From the NCBI RefSeq assembly GCF_921293095.1, contig NC_060259.1, forward strand, positions 8,618,001 through 8,682,000: a DNA stretch of 64,000 nucleotides, in the 5' to 3' direction. Made by a program: the position numbers and the translations under genes. The notes beneath the pieces are model-generated. The model was not told the origin of the DNA, searched no databases, and saw only the letters and a list, made by a program, of their open reading frames with translations. Source of the stretch: Ischnura elegans. Taxonomy: Eukaryota; Arthropoda; Insecta; Odonata; Coenagrionidae. Of the stretch, positions 26,346 through 39,919 are shown one piece after another (within the stretch, counting starts at the first letter, position 1; each line of letters opens with the position of its first letter).

Positions 26346-28984
26346 CTTTCACTAAATGTCTCGGAGCGATTACCACTCTCGTCTTTTTGTACTGAATCAC
26401 TATGAACTTTCCGTATGTGTAGACCGCTTGGTTGAAGTTGGTGCGTCTGAGGTCACTGATGTTTTAACTTCGTCTTTATTCAGAATAAGGCATCGTGCGT
26501 TTAAACTTCTGCGGAATATCGCTTTGACATTCTCCATTTTCAAAGCAATTGACCTATATCAATTTCTCCTCTAGGTTTATGGTTTTTCTTGATAAATTCT
26601 TGATTTTTCTTCACGCCATTGGTAGATAGAGCCATAAAGAGTAAAAACCAAGAATATGGCAAAAAATAGGATTAATTAGTTTTCTTGCCCTCTGAAGGGA
26701 GGAAATTCGGGGTTCTCTCCGTTTCTTTTAGGATTAGCATTCAAATTTCGTTGGAACAGCATTTTTTAAAGCAGAGGTCTCGCTATGGTCCACCTATGTT
26801 CCTGATAAATGTTCAAGTCAGTTTCGTACTATGAAAAATGGGAAACAATTGTCATAAAAATGAAAGAGTAACTCAGAGATGGGGATTTTTACATGAAAAT
26901 ATCCGTAAGTTCACTTATATTTACATCAGAGTTACACGTACAGCCACTTTCAAAAGTTTTAGGACAAAGTTTGTGGTACCACTTCTGCTTCTCAAGGAAA
27001 TTTAATATCCTATACTCCTTTCGTACTTATATGCTGCACTCCGCTGACATTCCGCTTGTGATTATATATATGTTGTCCCTTTGTGTGCATGTATATACAT
27101 GCACACAAAGGGACAAATTATACTGCAAATTTATCATTCCGCTTCTATTTATGTAGGGTGTAATGATTATTTTGTGAGCATTTACTGCATACTTGCACCG
27201 GTTTTTACCCTTAGTGGTTCAAGTAATTATTATATGAATTTTGTCGTGTAACGAGTCGCTGCGGCGGTGGCCTAGTGAGCAACGCTTTGAGCTGGGGTAG
27301 TGAAGAATGAGGTGTCGGGACTGTCTCTCATAATTTTTTCAGCTCCTTTTCCTACTTATTAACAGGTTTTTTACAATTGTAATTTCGCTGTATTTGATAT
27401 TATGCTTTTATTATTGCCAATGCGAATTTTTAAAATTAAGAGAAAAATGGTGGATAAAATCCTGGCGTTAGCATTAACGTACAGTTGGAAGTGTGGCGAA
27501 AGGAGTCACACATTTGAATTTATTATTTGACAATTATTCTTTTTCGATTAATGATAGTTCAAACTATTTGCTGGTATTCATTCAGTAAGTAACTGCCTCC
27601 GGTTTCTCTGTTTTGTTGTTAGATTTGCAAAGTTATCCGTGTTTATTATTTACTATTTGTTCTTCTATTTATAGACCTGGCGGCACCGGCAGTCAAATGT
27701 GCTTATTCCTGTTTATTGTGAGTAATTCGACATCGTAGTGTTCCTGGAGTACAAATTCGAGTTTATCATGTATTAGTTTGTACTATTTGACACATCACCA
27801 GGTTAGCGTCGAAGACCCTTTCTGTTGCAATAGTTGGCTTTTAATGCCCAAGATAGAAACAAAGAGTGAAAAACCAGGGCAAATATGCAGTAAATGCCCA
27901 CGAAATAATCATTATATCCAACATAAATTGAAGCAGAATGATATATTTGCAATTAAAAAGTAAAATTTCCCATTGAGTGCGTATACATTTAAGCACATAC
28001 GAAATTTTTGCGATGTGTGGTCAAAGACAAAAAAAGAAGTAATGGAAACTAAATCTCTTTGAGAAGCAGAAGATATTTACATTAAAATGGCCCTCACACA
28101 TTCTATAACAGCCTATTTCCGAAGGAATATGCAGTCTCCTTGCAGCGTCGCACCACCGCCTTCCCCGGTCTGGGTCGTTTGGCACCACAAAAAATACTTT
28201 TCTGGCGTTTAACGAGAGGTAAATTCACATCTCGGCACACAACAATATGCATAAGATTTCCTCCCACTCATTTAAAATTCTCCGTTTTATCTATTACTTA
28301 TACTCGAAATAACGTGTACGACAATGCACTCCTTATGCAAGCAATGCAGATATCATGAGGTTCACACGTCATGAACATGGCGTCGCCCGAGAAATACGTT
28401 TTTGGCGCGGAATTCAAGTTGAAACTTCAAACTGCTCTAGGGGCGAAATTATTATGCGCTCAATGGTAAAATTTGGTGAGAGCCTTTCTTACACCCATTG
28501 CTTTATAAATCAGACAAAATATTTGTTAGTGTAATCCCTTCTATTTTGCTTGTGTTAATAGTTTCATTGCTTTTTCCATGCCACGAAATATGTCTAATGA
28601 CTTTTTCACCCAGAAATTTAGGTTTTTCTATCATGAATTTTTAACAGTGTAATCTTAAGGGTAAAATTTGATTTTTTAGCTAGATCCATATGAACTTTAG
28701 GGCAGTAATCTTTGGTTTTTACTCAAGTTAGCACAACCTTTTGCAAAGTGCATGCCAAATTTCATCAAAATTACACAAGTTGAAGTGATAAAAATTTGAG
28801 GTTAAGAATGAATGAGGATTAATGGGACAATTTGTATGTTGGTGTGTTTTTTTGTGGACTGCATGGGAGTGTGGGACAAGGCCTCGTCCAGAACTAGATT
28901 TTCCTGGATAGATTCTTGCTACTCCTATGCAGTCTTCTCAAGATCTTCTTTGTATGTATGGGATGCATTGAAATTATGTTGCAG
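26346..28984 (+). other. AMPK alpha intron with one perfect palindrome
   Basis: No exon is seen before 28985. A box A-like TGGCCTAGTGAG near 27275 has no convincing box B. The region 28120-28450 is richer in CG than its surroundings but encodes nothing I recognise. Confidence 0.45.
27073..27116. repeat. perfect 44-bp palindrome
   Basis: TTGTCCCTTTGTGTGCATGT at 27073-27092 runs into its exact complement with no loop; the centre is GTATATAC at 27091-27098. The palindrome stops sharply at both sides. Confidence 0.95.
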
Positions 28985-29077
28985 CTCTTCGGGAGCGAGT
29001 GATGGGCAACACAGGTCACAATGCAGGGGAGAGGATGATGAAGGGAACACCGGTCAAGAGAGCCAAGTGGCATTTGG
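28985..29077 (+). CDS. AMPKalpha: AMPK alpha exon: regulatory linker to C-terminal domain
   Basis: With the preceding base it reads PLRERVMGNTGHNAGERMMK then GTPVKRAKWHLG. KRAKWHLG is the conserved start of the C-terminal domain, shared with vertebrate subunits (KKAKWHLGIRSQSKP). The acceptor is TTGCAG at 28979-28984; the donor is TTGG then GTAAAT. The preceding intron is 6.6 kb and carries the LINE, SINE and Tigger remnants. Confidence 0.93.
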
Positions 29078-29173
29078 GTAAATATTTGACACTCTTATTT
29101 CATGGAATTCTCAGTTTTGCTATTGGTACAAATTTTTCCCCTCATTGGCTAATCTTTGTGTTTTTTCTAATAG

Positions 29174-29244
29174 GTATTAGGTCTCAAAGTAAACCTAATG
29201 ATATTATGAATGAAGTTTACCGGGCCATGAAGGCTTTGAACTTT
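29174..29244 (+). CDS. AMPKalpha: AMPK alpha exon: C-terminal domain, first part
   Basis: It encodes IRSQSKPNDIMNEVYRAMKA followed by LNF. The family sequence is I-R-S-Q-S-K-P-x-D-I-M-x-E-V-Y-R-A-M-K. The intron before it is only 96 bases, with acceptor TTCTAATAG. The donor is TTT then GTAAGT. The exon ends in phase 0. Confidence 0.95.
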
Positions 29245-29939
29245 GTAAGTATTTAGAGTGTATGTATTAATGCAATTTCACACATGTAAATTGTCTGCTG
29301 CAAATTACACCCAGTGGCGGCTTGTGACCCCTGAAGCAGGTGAAGTGCTGCACTGACTCTCTTGATGGTACACCACCACCCCCTCACTCCCCCTTGTAGG
29401 CACATCATGTAACACCATTACTGTTACAATTTTTAGTAATTTCATTCTGTTACAATTCCCCCGTAAACAAGCTTATGCAAAATAAATTTTCAATAGATGA
29501 GAGTATTCGTACGTTTGCCGAATTGAACGTTGAAGCTGTGTGAAAAACATTGCCAAATTTGTCTGGCTGAAATAGGTACTTGGGTCTGCCGGTGTAGAAA
29601 GTTTACTTAGCATGTTTGTCTATTTGTAGCTCTTGATAGTTTCAAATGCATATTTGGGTAGCTACTCCAGAAGTGAGTACCATAGAAAGCTGTAAAACTT
29701 GGGAGAAAATGCCTTAAAAACGTTTGAGTGATGGAATATTTTTAACAATATTTAGGGAGAAAAAAATTACAGGCAGTAGTTACGTGTGCTATAATTTGTG
29801 ATTTTTATTATTTCTGATTACAAAAGGATGTCATCCAAATGACATTATCCGCAGAAAGTAATTGACATGCAGTTGCATGGGACAAAACTGCAGTGTGCTT
29901 CAAATATAGAAGGTCTTAAACAGCACACGAAAAAGGCTT
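29245..29939 (+). other. AMPK alpha intron, start
   Basis: CAGTGGCGGCTTGTGACCCC at 29312 resembles one terminus of a DNA transposon, but I found no partner. The remainder is plain AT-rich sequence. Confidence 0.4.
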
Positions 29940-30330
29940 TGCAACAGAAGTTCGAAGATGAATATTTCAAGAAAAAAGCAATTAAAGATAAAAAAAATGA
30001 AGTTACGATGTTTAAGCTGCATAGATAGGTGATGCACCTAAGACAGAGATAGCCCAGTTAAAAAAATTAAAAGTATATTTCATTGTAGCAAGAAAAAAAA
30101 TCTCTAAAAATTAAAACAAAAAAATCCTTAAAAAATAAAAAAAGAATTCCTGGAGTGGGGATCAACCTCACCATTGTCATCTCCAGAGTCGACCACGGTG
30201 ACCATTGGCCTATCTCTCTCTTATGTGCGTCACCTTTCAATACAGCTTGTATATCGTAACTTCGTTTTTTACAATCCTTAATTGCTTTTTTCTCAGAATT
30301 TTACGAAATGTGCGTTGTCTCGCTCCGACG
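29940..30330. repeat. foldback repeat with tRNA-like loop
   Basis: The left arm (about 29940-30060) and right arm (about 30203-30330) are inverted copies. Shared blocks include AAAAAAGCAATTAA, GAAGTTACGAT and AGGTGA-GCAC. The space between includes, on the minus strand, box A-like and box B-like motifs (GAGGTTGATCCCC near 30160). The minus frame 30425-30237 and the plus strand of the left arm encode related peptides ending KNEVT, simply because the arms match. Confidence 0.65.
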
Positions 30331-30651
30331 CATTGAATTTCTAGCCATGATCTACCTAATAGGAAAATTTGAGCTTGATTAGCCACCTGACGGTTGCATA
30401 TTCCCCTTGTAAGCCTTAGTGACACAAATAGAGTTGCATATGAGAATTAATGGGAGACTTTGTTCACTTTATAGAACAGAAATAAAAAGTAATGAAAGTA
30501 GGGTCCTCGAGAAGTAAAGCAAATTTAATTAGCAGCATTATAATCAAAAGGATATCCTCCTTGATAAAGGGTCATAGTACCACGACATGCCATGTTCCAA
30601 GTGCCATGTTCACAGTACATAATGTCAGGCTTAATTGCGATATGTAGTAAT

Positions 30652-32783
30652 TAGAGATGGGTCGAATAGCAGATTTCTCGAACTTGAATATCGAATTCGA
30701 AAATTAAATCATTGCTCGAATACCTCGAATACTAAACGATGAATGCGGGAATGTTTGACTCGGTTGCCTATGCAGCAGGGAACACAAGATTTTGGGGAGT
30801 AATTTTGATTTCCTTTAAAGGATTCGAATAGGAATTTAGCTGATTAATGGAATATTTTAATTTTATGGAAACAATCGTGCATATAGTTGATTCAACTAAC
30901 ATCTCTTTCAAATATTCTAAGGGGACACACCACCTCGCGAAAAATGATTGCATGCCATCTCAGCATTTACACTGCTACGATGGATTTCTGTCTGATGTAT
31001 ACATTCTTATCTACCAAAGGCCATTTCAGCGTCACGCCCATCTGATACTCGGCCTCATCCAATTTCTTATTTTCAACAACGCTTTACCCCCACTCCTGCT
31101 GTCAAGTACTAGCGGACAATCCGAGGCGTTTTGCAAAATACATGCGCTTCTCCACCAGATTTTCTTCTTCTTCGATTATTTTCAGTCAATCTTTGGAAGT
31201 TCTCACAAGATAAGATGAATTCGAATTGCTAGCAGGGAGAAACCAAATATCCTGAGAAAATATCCCTTCGTCTGTGACTGTAACAATAGAGATTTATAGC
31301 ACAACTCATAAATTGCAACTTCATATATGTTTTCAGAAAAAAATAATACCCCATCAACTTCCGAGAAGCTCAGCTGCGAGGATATCGAGTTTTGCCAGAA
31401 TGCTAAGTCTCAGTCGTATTTTGACATTTATTTTCTTGAGTAAAATGCTTAAATAAAGTCAGAAATGTGTCATGTTTGGTCTTATTCTTTTTTAAATTAC
31501 GCGCATATTACTAATATTTTAATCCAATGAAGGTGTAATATCAATTGCCGAAAGTCATTGTTAGACACCTTTTGGGCTAATAGGTGATTCATGCAGGAGT
31601 TGACCTCCAGAAACTGGGAACTTTGAAGCATGTAGGCTAAAAAAGGTCAGCAGGTGAGAAAAGGGGGGGCGCAAAACACGTTTCTATTGTTCTCGTGTAA
31701 GTTGGTATTTTTTTTCGAAGTTAAGGCCTTCGTATTATGATCCCTGGGCGAGCTGTGACCTTTTTTTATTTCGAAGAAGAGGAAAGCCTCAGAGGGGGGG
31801 CTAGTGCTGAATGGAGGGGGATAGCGGATCTTGGGAAATGCGCTAATGTAACTATCCCACGATACTCATGCAGCAGTTGACCTCCAGAAATGGGGAACTT
31901 TGAAGCAGGTAGGCTAAAAAAGGTCAGCAGGTGAGAAAAGGGGGGGCGCAAAACACGTTTCTATTGTTCTCGTGTAAGTTGGTATTTTTTTTCCAAAGTT
32001 AAGGCCTTCGTATTATGATCCCTGGGCGAGCTGTGACCTTTTTTTATTTCAAAGAAGAGGAAAGCCTCAGAGGGGGGGCTAGTGCTGAATGGAGGGGGAT
32101 AGCGGATCTTGGGAAATGCGCTAATGTAACTATCCCACGATACTCATGCAGCAGTTGACCTCCAGAAATGGGGAACTTCGAAGCAGGTAGCCAGAAAAAG
32201 GTCAGTGGGTGAGAAAAGGGGGGAGGGTGTGAAACACGTTTTTATTGTTCTCGTGTAACTTGATATTTTTTTCGAAGCTAAGGTCTTCGTAATATGATCC
32301 CTGCGCGAGCTGGGACCTTTTGTTTGATTTCGGAGAAGGGGAAAGGGTCAGAGTGGGTGAGGCGAGTGCTGAATGAAGGGGGATAGCAGATCGTGGGAAA
32401 TGCCCACACCATGGATTTTGGGAATTATGCTGCGTAGTTGCTATCCCACGGCATTGAGGTTCTCCTGGTGGGGGAAACCGGGGATTTTAGGATTTTTTCA
32501 CCCAACCATTTTCGGTTCCCCACGTCGAACTCTTCACCACTCTAATCCACGATTTTGATGTAGTTCGTCAACTTGCCTAAAACGGTGCTGCATGCACTAA
32601 ATGACTAGAGTTCTTTACAATTTTCCGAGTCAACTACCAATGACAGTGTGCGACAGTATTCGTCGCGAAATTCAAAGTATTCGAGAGCGTACCTTTAGCA
32701 TAATTATTCGAGACCTCGAATATCGAATACTTTCTAGTATTCGAGGTATTCAAGTATTCGCGGATACTATTCGCACATCTCTA
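30652..32783 (+). mobile_element. non-autonomous hAT-type element, copy 2
   Basis: It begins TAGAGATGGGTCGAATAG and ends CTATTCGCACATCTCTA, flanked by a perfect 8-bp duplication, GTAGTAAT (30644-30651 and 32784-32791). The segment 30780-31460 is closely similar to 2340-3056 in copy 1. The right half contains a three-unit tandem array. No transposase is encoded. It lies in the AMPK alpha intron between 29244 and 34571, in the sense orientation. Confidence 0.88.
31587..32460 (+). repeat. three-unit tandem array, ~278-bp period
   Basis: The marker TGACCTCCAG occurs at 31601, 31878 and 32157, giving periods of 277 and 279. The first two units are nearly identical, and the third is more diverged and resembles copy 1. 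Each unit carries the shared internal module (AAAAGGTCAG, then CGTGTAA). Confidence 0.9.
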
Positions 32784-32791
32784 GTAGTAAT

Positions 32792-33658
32792 GATACAATT
32801 GCATCTGCTAACTGCTATCAATTCAACAGTGGTTTTAGTGGATACATATTAAGATTTAAGTGTAGGAAAGTTATGAAACCCTCAGAACAGGGGTTTAATA
32901 GTTACGATGGTAATTTCAAATTATATCAATGCAGTATGTGTGGCACTCATGTAACATCCTGTCTATTTTCTCACCATTTTTTTAATTGATAATATCTAAA
33001 ATTCATAACATGTTTTAACTTTACCATACTTGGACAAAAAATACAATCATGAATGGGAGATTCATGGAGTAAATCCCTTGTGGAAAATTGAATGCAAGAT
33101 TGCAATCTAAATTCAATTTTGTACTACTAATCATTCTTTAATCCTAAAATGCATATTTTCATTTCTTAGTTTCTCTAAATATGTATATATTCTTTCAATG
33201 GAGACTTACATCTGCAAAACAAACGATAGATAAGCTCAGGCAGTAGATAAGAGGTTCATTTTCTTGCCATCTTTCAACAACTTTGGCGATTGAGTTGGAT
33301 GTAGCATAGCAAACAAAATAGAGAAGGTCAAAAGCTTTGAATTGCTTAGCTGACTCTTGTAGCTATTTAATGATTTTTTACATTTTTCATAATATGAAGT
33401 ACGAAATCATATTCCTTGGTACTGAGTTGAAAGCCATGGAAAATAATGATTTTGAACAATGTGCAAATTGATTAAAAATATATCTGCTGTGAAAAATGCA
33501 CCATTCTCGCTATGAATGACACAGCTTCATCCCATTTTTATGAAAAATTAGTGAAACATTATTAATTGCTGACTTTCAACGTGACTTTAGCCAAACAAGT
33601 GTAATCACTCCCAATTTTCCGTAGTAATCCTTATTTCAGCTTGTTCAATTTTGCACAG
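32792..33658 (+). other. AMPK alpha intron, nothing recognised
   Basis: AT-rich intron sequence without element ends or exons that I can support. Confidence 0.45.
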
Positions 33659-33907
33659 CAGTGCCATAACTAGGAATATGCTTTTGGGGAGTATGGAGGG
33701 TTTTGGGGGCGACCCCTCCCCCTAGGCAATGGTAAATTTTTTTTAAACTGGCTTGCCTGGAAATACATTTTCCACCATTTTTGCAATTAAAAGTTGGGTT
33801 TAACTTGTAATTCTGTGGGAAGTCATCACAATAGGGAAAACATTTTTATGCTACAAAAATTTTCTGAGGCTTTGGGGGGGATCTATCCCCTCATAGTTAC
33901 ACCACTG
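33659..33907. mobile_element. small hAT-like MITE
   Basis: The ends are CAGTGCCATAACTAGGA and the inverted partner TCATAGTTACACCACTG. The flanking 8-mers TTGCACAG and AGGCACAG match at six positions, consistent with an old 8-bp duplication. The subterminal regions contain G-rich runs (GGGGGCGACCCC, GGGGGGATC). No coding capacity. Confidence 0.65.
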
Positions 33908-34570
33908 AGGCACAGATTAACAATATCCAATTGAGATAAAATTTCAAATTTCATATTCCTCCAAAAGAAAAAAATTGGGGGAAAATTTTATGGTACTGTT
34001 TTGAAGGGAAAGAGGGGTTACCAAGAGGGGAAATGTGGTTTCAAAATAAAGGATTTTGGAGGAATTCATCTGGAACCTGTCATAGATCTACATTGATGAT
34101 TATTTATGAGCAGCTACCTGTAATGCAATGTGTTTCTTAAAAATTTATTGGAAGTATCAAACAGTAATATTTCAGGTGCCAGTAGGGGCAGGCAAGGGGC
34201 TTTGTGAGGGTGATGCTTGGTCAATATTGGGGCTATATGTTGGAAACCACTGGGGAAAATTAGATAAATATTTTCAGTGAACGCTTCATATTTGCCACTA
34301 GGCTTTTAATACAGCAGGAAGGCAACTTCAAATCTTGAGAGTTTCACTATCACCTGATAGCTTCAGAAAATAGCCAAAAATTTTAAAATATCACAACTGT
34401 GGGTGCAATGTAATACATTTTCATCAGTCCCATGCTTTTGCATAATTTATTTTCTCATAAATTAGTGATAATGGATGGAGTGCCTCAAAAGGAAAATATG
34501 ATATTCACAAAACAAGGATTACCTAATTATAATGCGTTCTTGCTTAATAATTATTTCGAAATTATTTTAG

Positions 34571-35894
<1,324 letters not shown>

Positions 35895-35989
35895 AGGCTG
35901 TATCAGTGCAAACTCATCCATCCACCGGTCATCATACAATGGAATTCTTTGAAATGTGTGCTGCGTTAATCACTCAATTGGCTCGCTAA
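35895..35989 (+). CDS. AMPKalpha: AMPK alpha terminal exon
   Basis: It reads EAVSVQTHPSTGHHTMEFFE then MCAALITQLAR and a TAA stop at 35987-35989. The ending M-x-F-F-E-M-C-A-x-L-I-x-x-L-A-R is the diagnostic C-terminus of AMPK alpha subunits. The serine/threonine-rich loop before it is much shorter than in vertebrates, as also in flies. The acceptor is TTATTTCAG. Confidence 0.95.
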
Positions 35990-37400
35990 CGGTGCAAAAT
36001 GGAGGGTCTCGAAACAATGATTATACGATCTTTTGGAATGAAAAAAAGTCATTCAAGAATAAAAGAGTTTTGATGGTAAAGGAGACAGTTGATTGTTGTT
36101 CTTTTGACCTGAATTACATGTTTGAATATGTGTTAACCAAAGCATATTTTAAACCACCTATGTAAGTTAAGTACAGTTGTTGATTCATGAAAATTTTTAT
36201 GCATGAAAAGAGCATTATTAGGTAGTATGCATCTATGTAATCATTCATTGAAGTTGCTTTTAATGGTGTTCATAAGTATTGATCCAGCATTATTTGATAT
36301 TCTGTACCTTGTGCAGTTCTTCTCAGAATTGGCTTTTTGGAAGTATGTGTGTATATACATCATTGTCATTTCTTTCAGAGAACCATTAGGCATGTTTTAG
36401 GCTGTCACTGATTCAGAGAAATCTGGTGGAATAAAATGCTTAATACTTTGTCGGTAAATACACATGATGTATTGTTACTATTTTTTTGAAAATAGCTGGT
36501 GATGTTGCTTTGTGAAAATTTTGGGAATACATATTGCTTGTGAGTGGATCTACAAAAACTTCTCAATGAAGTTATTACAGCATGGACAAACTTTTATCAA
36601 ATGCATTGGTCAAAGGGTTTCAACCACTATGTGTGCACCTTTTTGAAGGAGTCTGTGGGGAGAAATTATGTTGCAATGAATGATTAAGATCCACAAGTCT
36701 TATACGCAGGTAGAATTTGGAGAAGAATAATATTCAACAAGTGGACTAGATTGCCTCAAGAATCTCGGTCAAATGGCAGTGGTGAATAAAATATTTACGT
36801 TGTTTCTTTCTATGGGAAATGTTTTGTCATCTTTCTCAAATGAAATTAATGGACTATTTCATTTTATACTTCCTTTAGTTAAAGTATGTGAAAGTATGTA
36901 TTGCATTTGTGGAACCTTACCATCTACATAGATTGCTCTTTATTCTTTTCTGAAAGAACAAGATTTTTTCTTGATATTATTGTTTTTCTTAGACAATAGC
37001 AGAGCGTTATGGCTACAGCTTCTTATGCTTGCAGAATCTCGGCAGTCATATTTCTTTCCATTTTTCATTTCAAAATGTAGTTCAGATATTATCCTTTGCT
37101 GATGACTATTTCTTTGAGTGCTAACCAGGGAGATAATAATTTTGATTTGAGTTTCTATTGGTATTTGTGTCCTATATTTAAAAAGTTCTCGGAAATATTC
37201 TTGGAATTATTTGTGGTCTTGATTTTTGCTGAAAGAGTTTGTTGTAAATGTGTAATTCAAAATTGAAGTCTAGCATTCTCATGCCATTGCCCTGTCTAAG
37301 GTGTAAAGTGTTGTGGAAAGTAAATGCTCTGCTAGCGTATTGTAAATGGAGTTGACTTTGTTGGCTGTGAACAATAAACCTACTTCATCCTGAAAATTTG
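35990..37400 (+). other. AMPKalpha: AMPK alpha 3' UTR with probable poly(A) signal
   Basis: No reading frame of interest follows the stop codon. AATAAA at 37373-37378, followed within about 30 bases by a T/G-rich stretch (TTTGAGTTTTATTATG), is the best candidate for the 3' end. This is inference, and an earlier or later site is possible. The short frames at 35956-36165 and 36203-36400 are in untranslated sequence. Confidence 0.5.
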
Positions 37401-38319
37401 AGTTTTATTATGCTGATCAATTCCTTTGAAATTGCTGTTTTTCTAATAAATTTTTTCACAGAAACTATTTATCTGAATGTAAGGTGTTGAGGTGCATAAA
37501 TCCCTATCTTCCAGAGACATAGCAATGCTCTCATTTGAAATCTAATTGGCTGAGGGGATAAACATAGGTGGCTTGCAATTTTTGAAAAATGTTACCATGA
37601 CCACGATCCTATATAATGAGCCATGCTGTTCTTGAAGTAGTTCTAGATGTCAGTAGTAGATAAGAATGATAATTCATTTTGGCTTCATTGATTTTAAGCG
37701 TAATGGCACAATCTATTATTACATATTTGTATCTAGTATTCCTGATTAGCATTTGCATTTTAATCTGCTTTTCTGGCAAAATTAATTATCTTTAAGTTTA
37801 AACTTATGAATTTTAATTCCATTGCTATCCAGGGAGATTTGTTGAAATATTTTCTTGCTTTGGATTTTGGGAATTGTAGTGTCCTAAGGTTGGCAGCCAT
37901 GATGTTTGTCAATTGTTGGGGTTGCTGGAAACTAAGTCGTTGTATGTGAGTGAGACAATAACGATGGCGAGAAAGTAAGGTGGGCTTGTTTTAATGATTC
38001 ATTGTCCAAGTCAGGACAGTACAGGAATGACCCATAGAAATTTAATGCGATGGATTTAAAGAAACAATTTCTCATCTACATAGGTGCCATTGGGTATGCA
38101 AGTCATTGTCTTTGGGAGCGCTGGGTTGAATCAGAACTGGAAAGTAAGTCTCAGATTAAATTCACAGAGGGCGACTCAAGTATTAGTGCAGTGGTGAAGA
38201 TAAAGATTCAGTGTGTCTAAGGTGTCTTAAGCCTTTTTCGGCAATCAGCCTCAAGCACAATGAATTCACTCCACAAAACAAACAATATATTATTATTTAT
38301 GCAGCTATTCTGTTATTTT
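37401..38319. other. intergenic, nothing recognised
   Basis: Downstream of the probable AMPK alpha poly(A) site the sequence is AT-rich with no frame or repeat that I can identify. Confidence 0.4.
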
Positions 38320-38875
38320 ATAGTGCTTCCCGGACTCTTTGAGAGCTTTCTTCGCCAGTTCGCGATCTTTTTAGTGGCGAAAACATGGTTGTACTCGTAT
38401 TATTTATGACCCATGCAATGCCTGGTTACGAAAACCACACATCCTTGGCATTGTGCTCACGGATACAGAAAGCGGTTTGCACAAATTCTTCAAAACCACT
38501 GCTCTATGTCGGAAACTATACTGTCAGGCACCACGCCACGTAGTCGTGTCTTGCACAAGTTGTGGGGGTTGCAACTGCTGCGGGACGCGAGTCCGTGATC
38601 ACAGAGCGTGGTCGCGCACTGCGCGGCCTCGAAAACAGGAACACGGTGCTCCCGTGAATGCAGCTAGCACGCGTTCGCTTCCGTTTTACGAAGGGGATTC
38701 TTACGGAAATAATAAGTCCAGATTATCCAAGCATAAATGCAGTAATTCCGGTGATTTTTCGTCCGATTTTATTTTTTTATAAAGATAGCGGAAAATATTG
38801 AGCGAGTGTGAAAATCATGCACGGATAATCCGCAACCCGGATAAACCGCACCCGGATAATCTGCTGTATGCACAA
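38320..38875. mobile_element. probable pogo-like element end
   Basis: GGATAATCCGCAACCCGGAT at 38823, repeated in part as CCCGGATAATCTG, is the kind of CCGGATAAT-rich terminus seen in Tigger-like elements. A TCCAGATTATCC motif lies at 38718. The GC-rich inner part (38530-38700) has an open frame, 38453-38782, with an odd cysteine cluster (CTSCGGCNCCG) but no recognised family. No second end or duplication was found. Confidence 0.35.
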
Positions 38876-39008
38876 ATAAATAATATTTACAAAATATGGC
38901 CAACCTGCCCTGGTAATGCATTATCTCAAAATAGAATGGCATTATGTTTTAGGGTATTTCCACCCACGCACAAAGATGCTTCAAACTTCAAAAAAGGGCA
39001 GTGGGATA

Positions 39009-39325
39009 CAGTTGAGATCCTTAAATCTGGAATCCTGAAACCCGTCAAATCAGTAATCTGGAATTTTTGAAAATTCCTCTGCGTAGTGTTTTAACTTGCC
39101 ACCTTGTGTGACCACTCTCTGAGCCTTGCTCTGGGACGAGTAGAAAGTTAGCACACGCTACGAACATGCGCTAACAACCTAGGCCGGGACACATAGGTAT
39201 CTCAAATATTGAGCACAAGATCCTTAACGCATTTATAAGTTAATTAATTAACAAATAATACCATGAAGACCAGATATCCAGAAACCTTTTGGTCCCAAGT
39301 TTTCCAGATTTGAGGTCCTCAACTG
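39009..39325. mobile_element. 317-bp TA-flanked MITE
   Basis: The ends are CAGTTGAGATCCTTAAATCT and the inverted partner AGATTTGAGGTCCTCAACTG, with TA on each side (39007-39008 and 39326-39327). This is the pattern of small pogo- or Tc1-type non-autonomous elements. It has no coding capacity. Confidence 0.85.
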
Positions 39326-39792
39326 TACATATAATTTAAGCTATCTTTCCGTGTATCATATAAAATCTTTTTTATAACAAAATATAAACTCTCCTTGTAT
39401 TATACTTATGTGTGTGTAAATGTTTTGTTGAAAAGAATCAGAGCAAATTCATTAACACACCACATATTCATAACAATGGAATTAATATTAAATTCCTTTA
39501 TCAACAGACATATCCAGAGCCTGTATTGTAAAAGCCCCTTGAATGAGAATTCCACCTTGCATTAGCATTACCTCCACCAAGAAAATCAAAACATGTGACT
39601 TCATTGTAAATTTTAAGTCTCCTCTTCCTCTGTATTTAATAGCAAATGGTATGTACAATGTTGAAAATTTTGTAAACATGAAACCAAAGGAATATAAAGT
39701 ACTTAGTCTAACAAATAATTGTAATGTTGCTGATAAGAGCGAAGAATCTCATATCATATAAAATGATTGTAGGGTAACTAAATTATTATCAT

Positions 39793-39919
39793 TACCTATA
39801 TACACAAAGGATGAAATTCAGAATGAACAATATTTTGCTTAACCGGGATTCAAACCCACATCTCCCAATTGCCAGTCAGGCCTGTTAGCCAGTTACACCA
39901 CCAAGCCATCTCCTCAGAC
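39793..39919 (-). mobile_element. compact 127-bp tRNA-derived SINE
   Basis: A perfect 13-bp direct repeat, AAATTATTATCAT, flanks it (39780-39792 and 39920-39932). On the minus strand the tRNA-like part (39907-39837) closes as a cloverleaf. Acceptor GCTTGG pairs with TTAAGC, anticodon stem CCTGA/TTGGG has loop CTGGCAA (it would read GGC), and the T-arm is TGGG TTTGAAT CCCG. About 44 bases of unrelated 3' sequence follow, without an A-rich tail. The duplication shows it is a retroposed copy and not a native tRNA gene. Confidence 0.8.

Noticed and set aside
27262..27330. tRNA-derived SINE head
   Set aside because: There is a box A-like stretch but no acceptable box B and no target duplication.
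38453..38782. Cysteine-rich frame as a small secreted or zinc-binding protein
   Set aside because: No signal peptide, no regular cysteine spacing, and it overlaps probable transposon sequence.
39837..39907. A functional tRNA gene (loop GGC)
   Set aside because: It is bounded by a 13-bp target duplication and followed by SINE-like sequence; the GGC loop is also unusual for a eukaryotic alanine tRNA.
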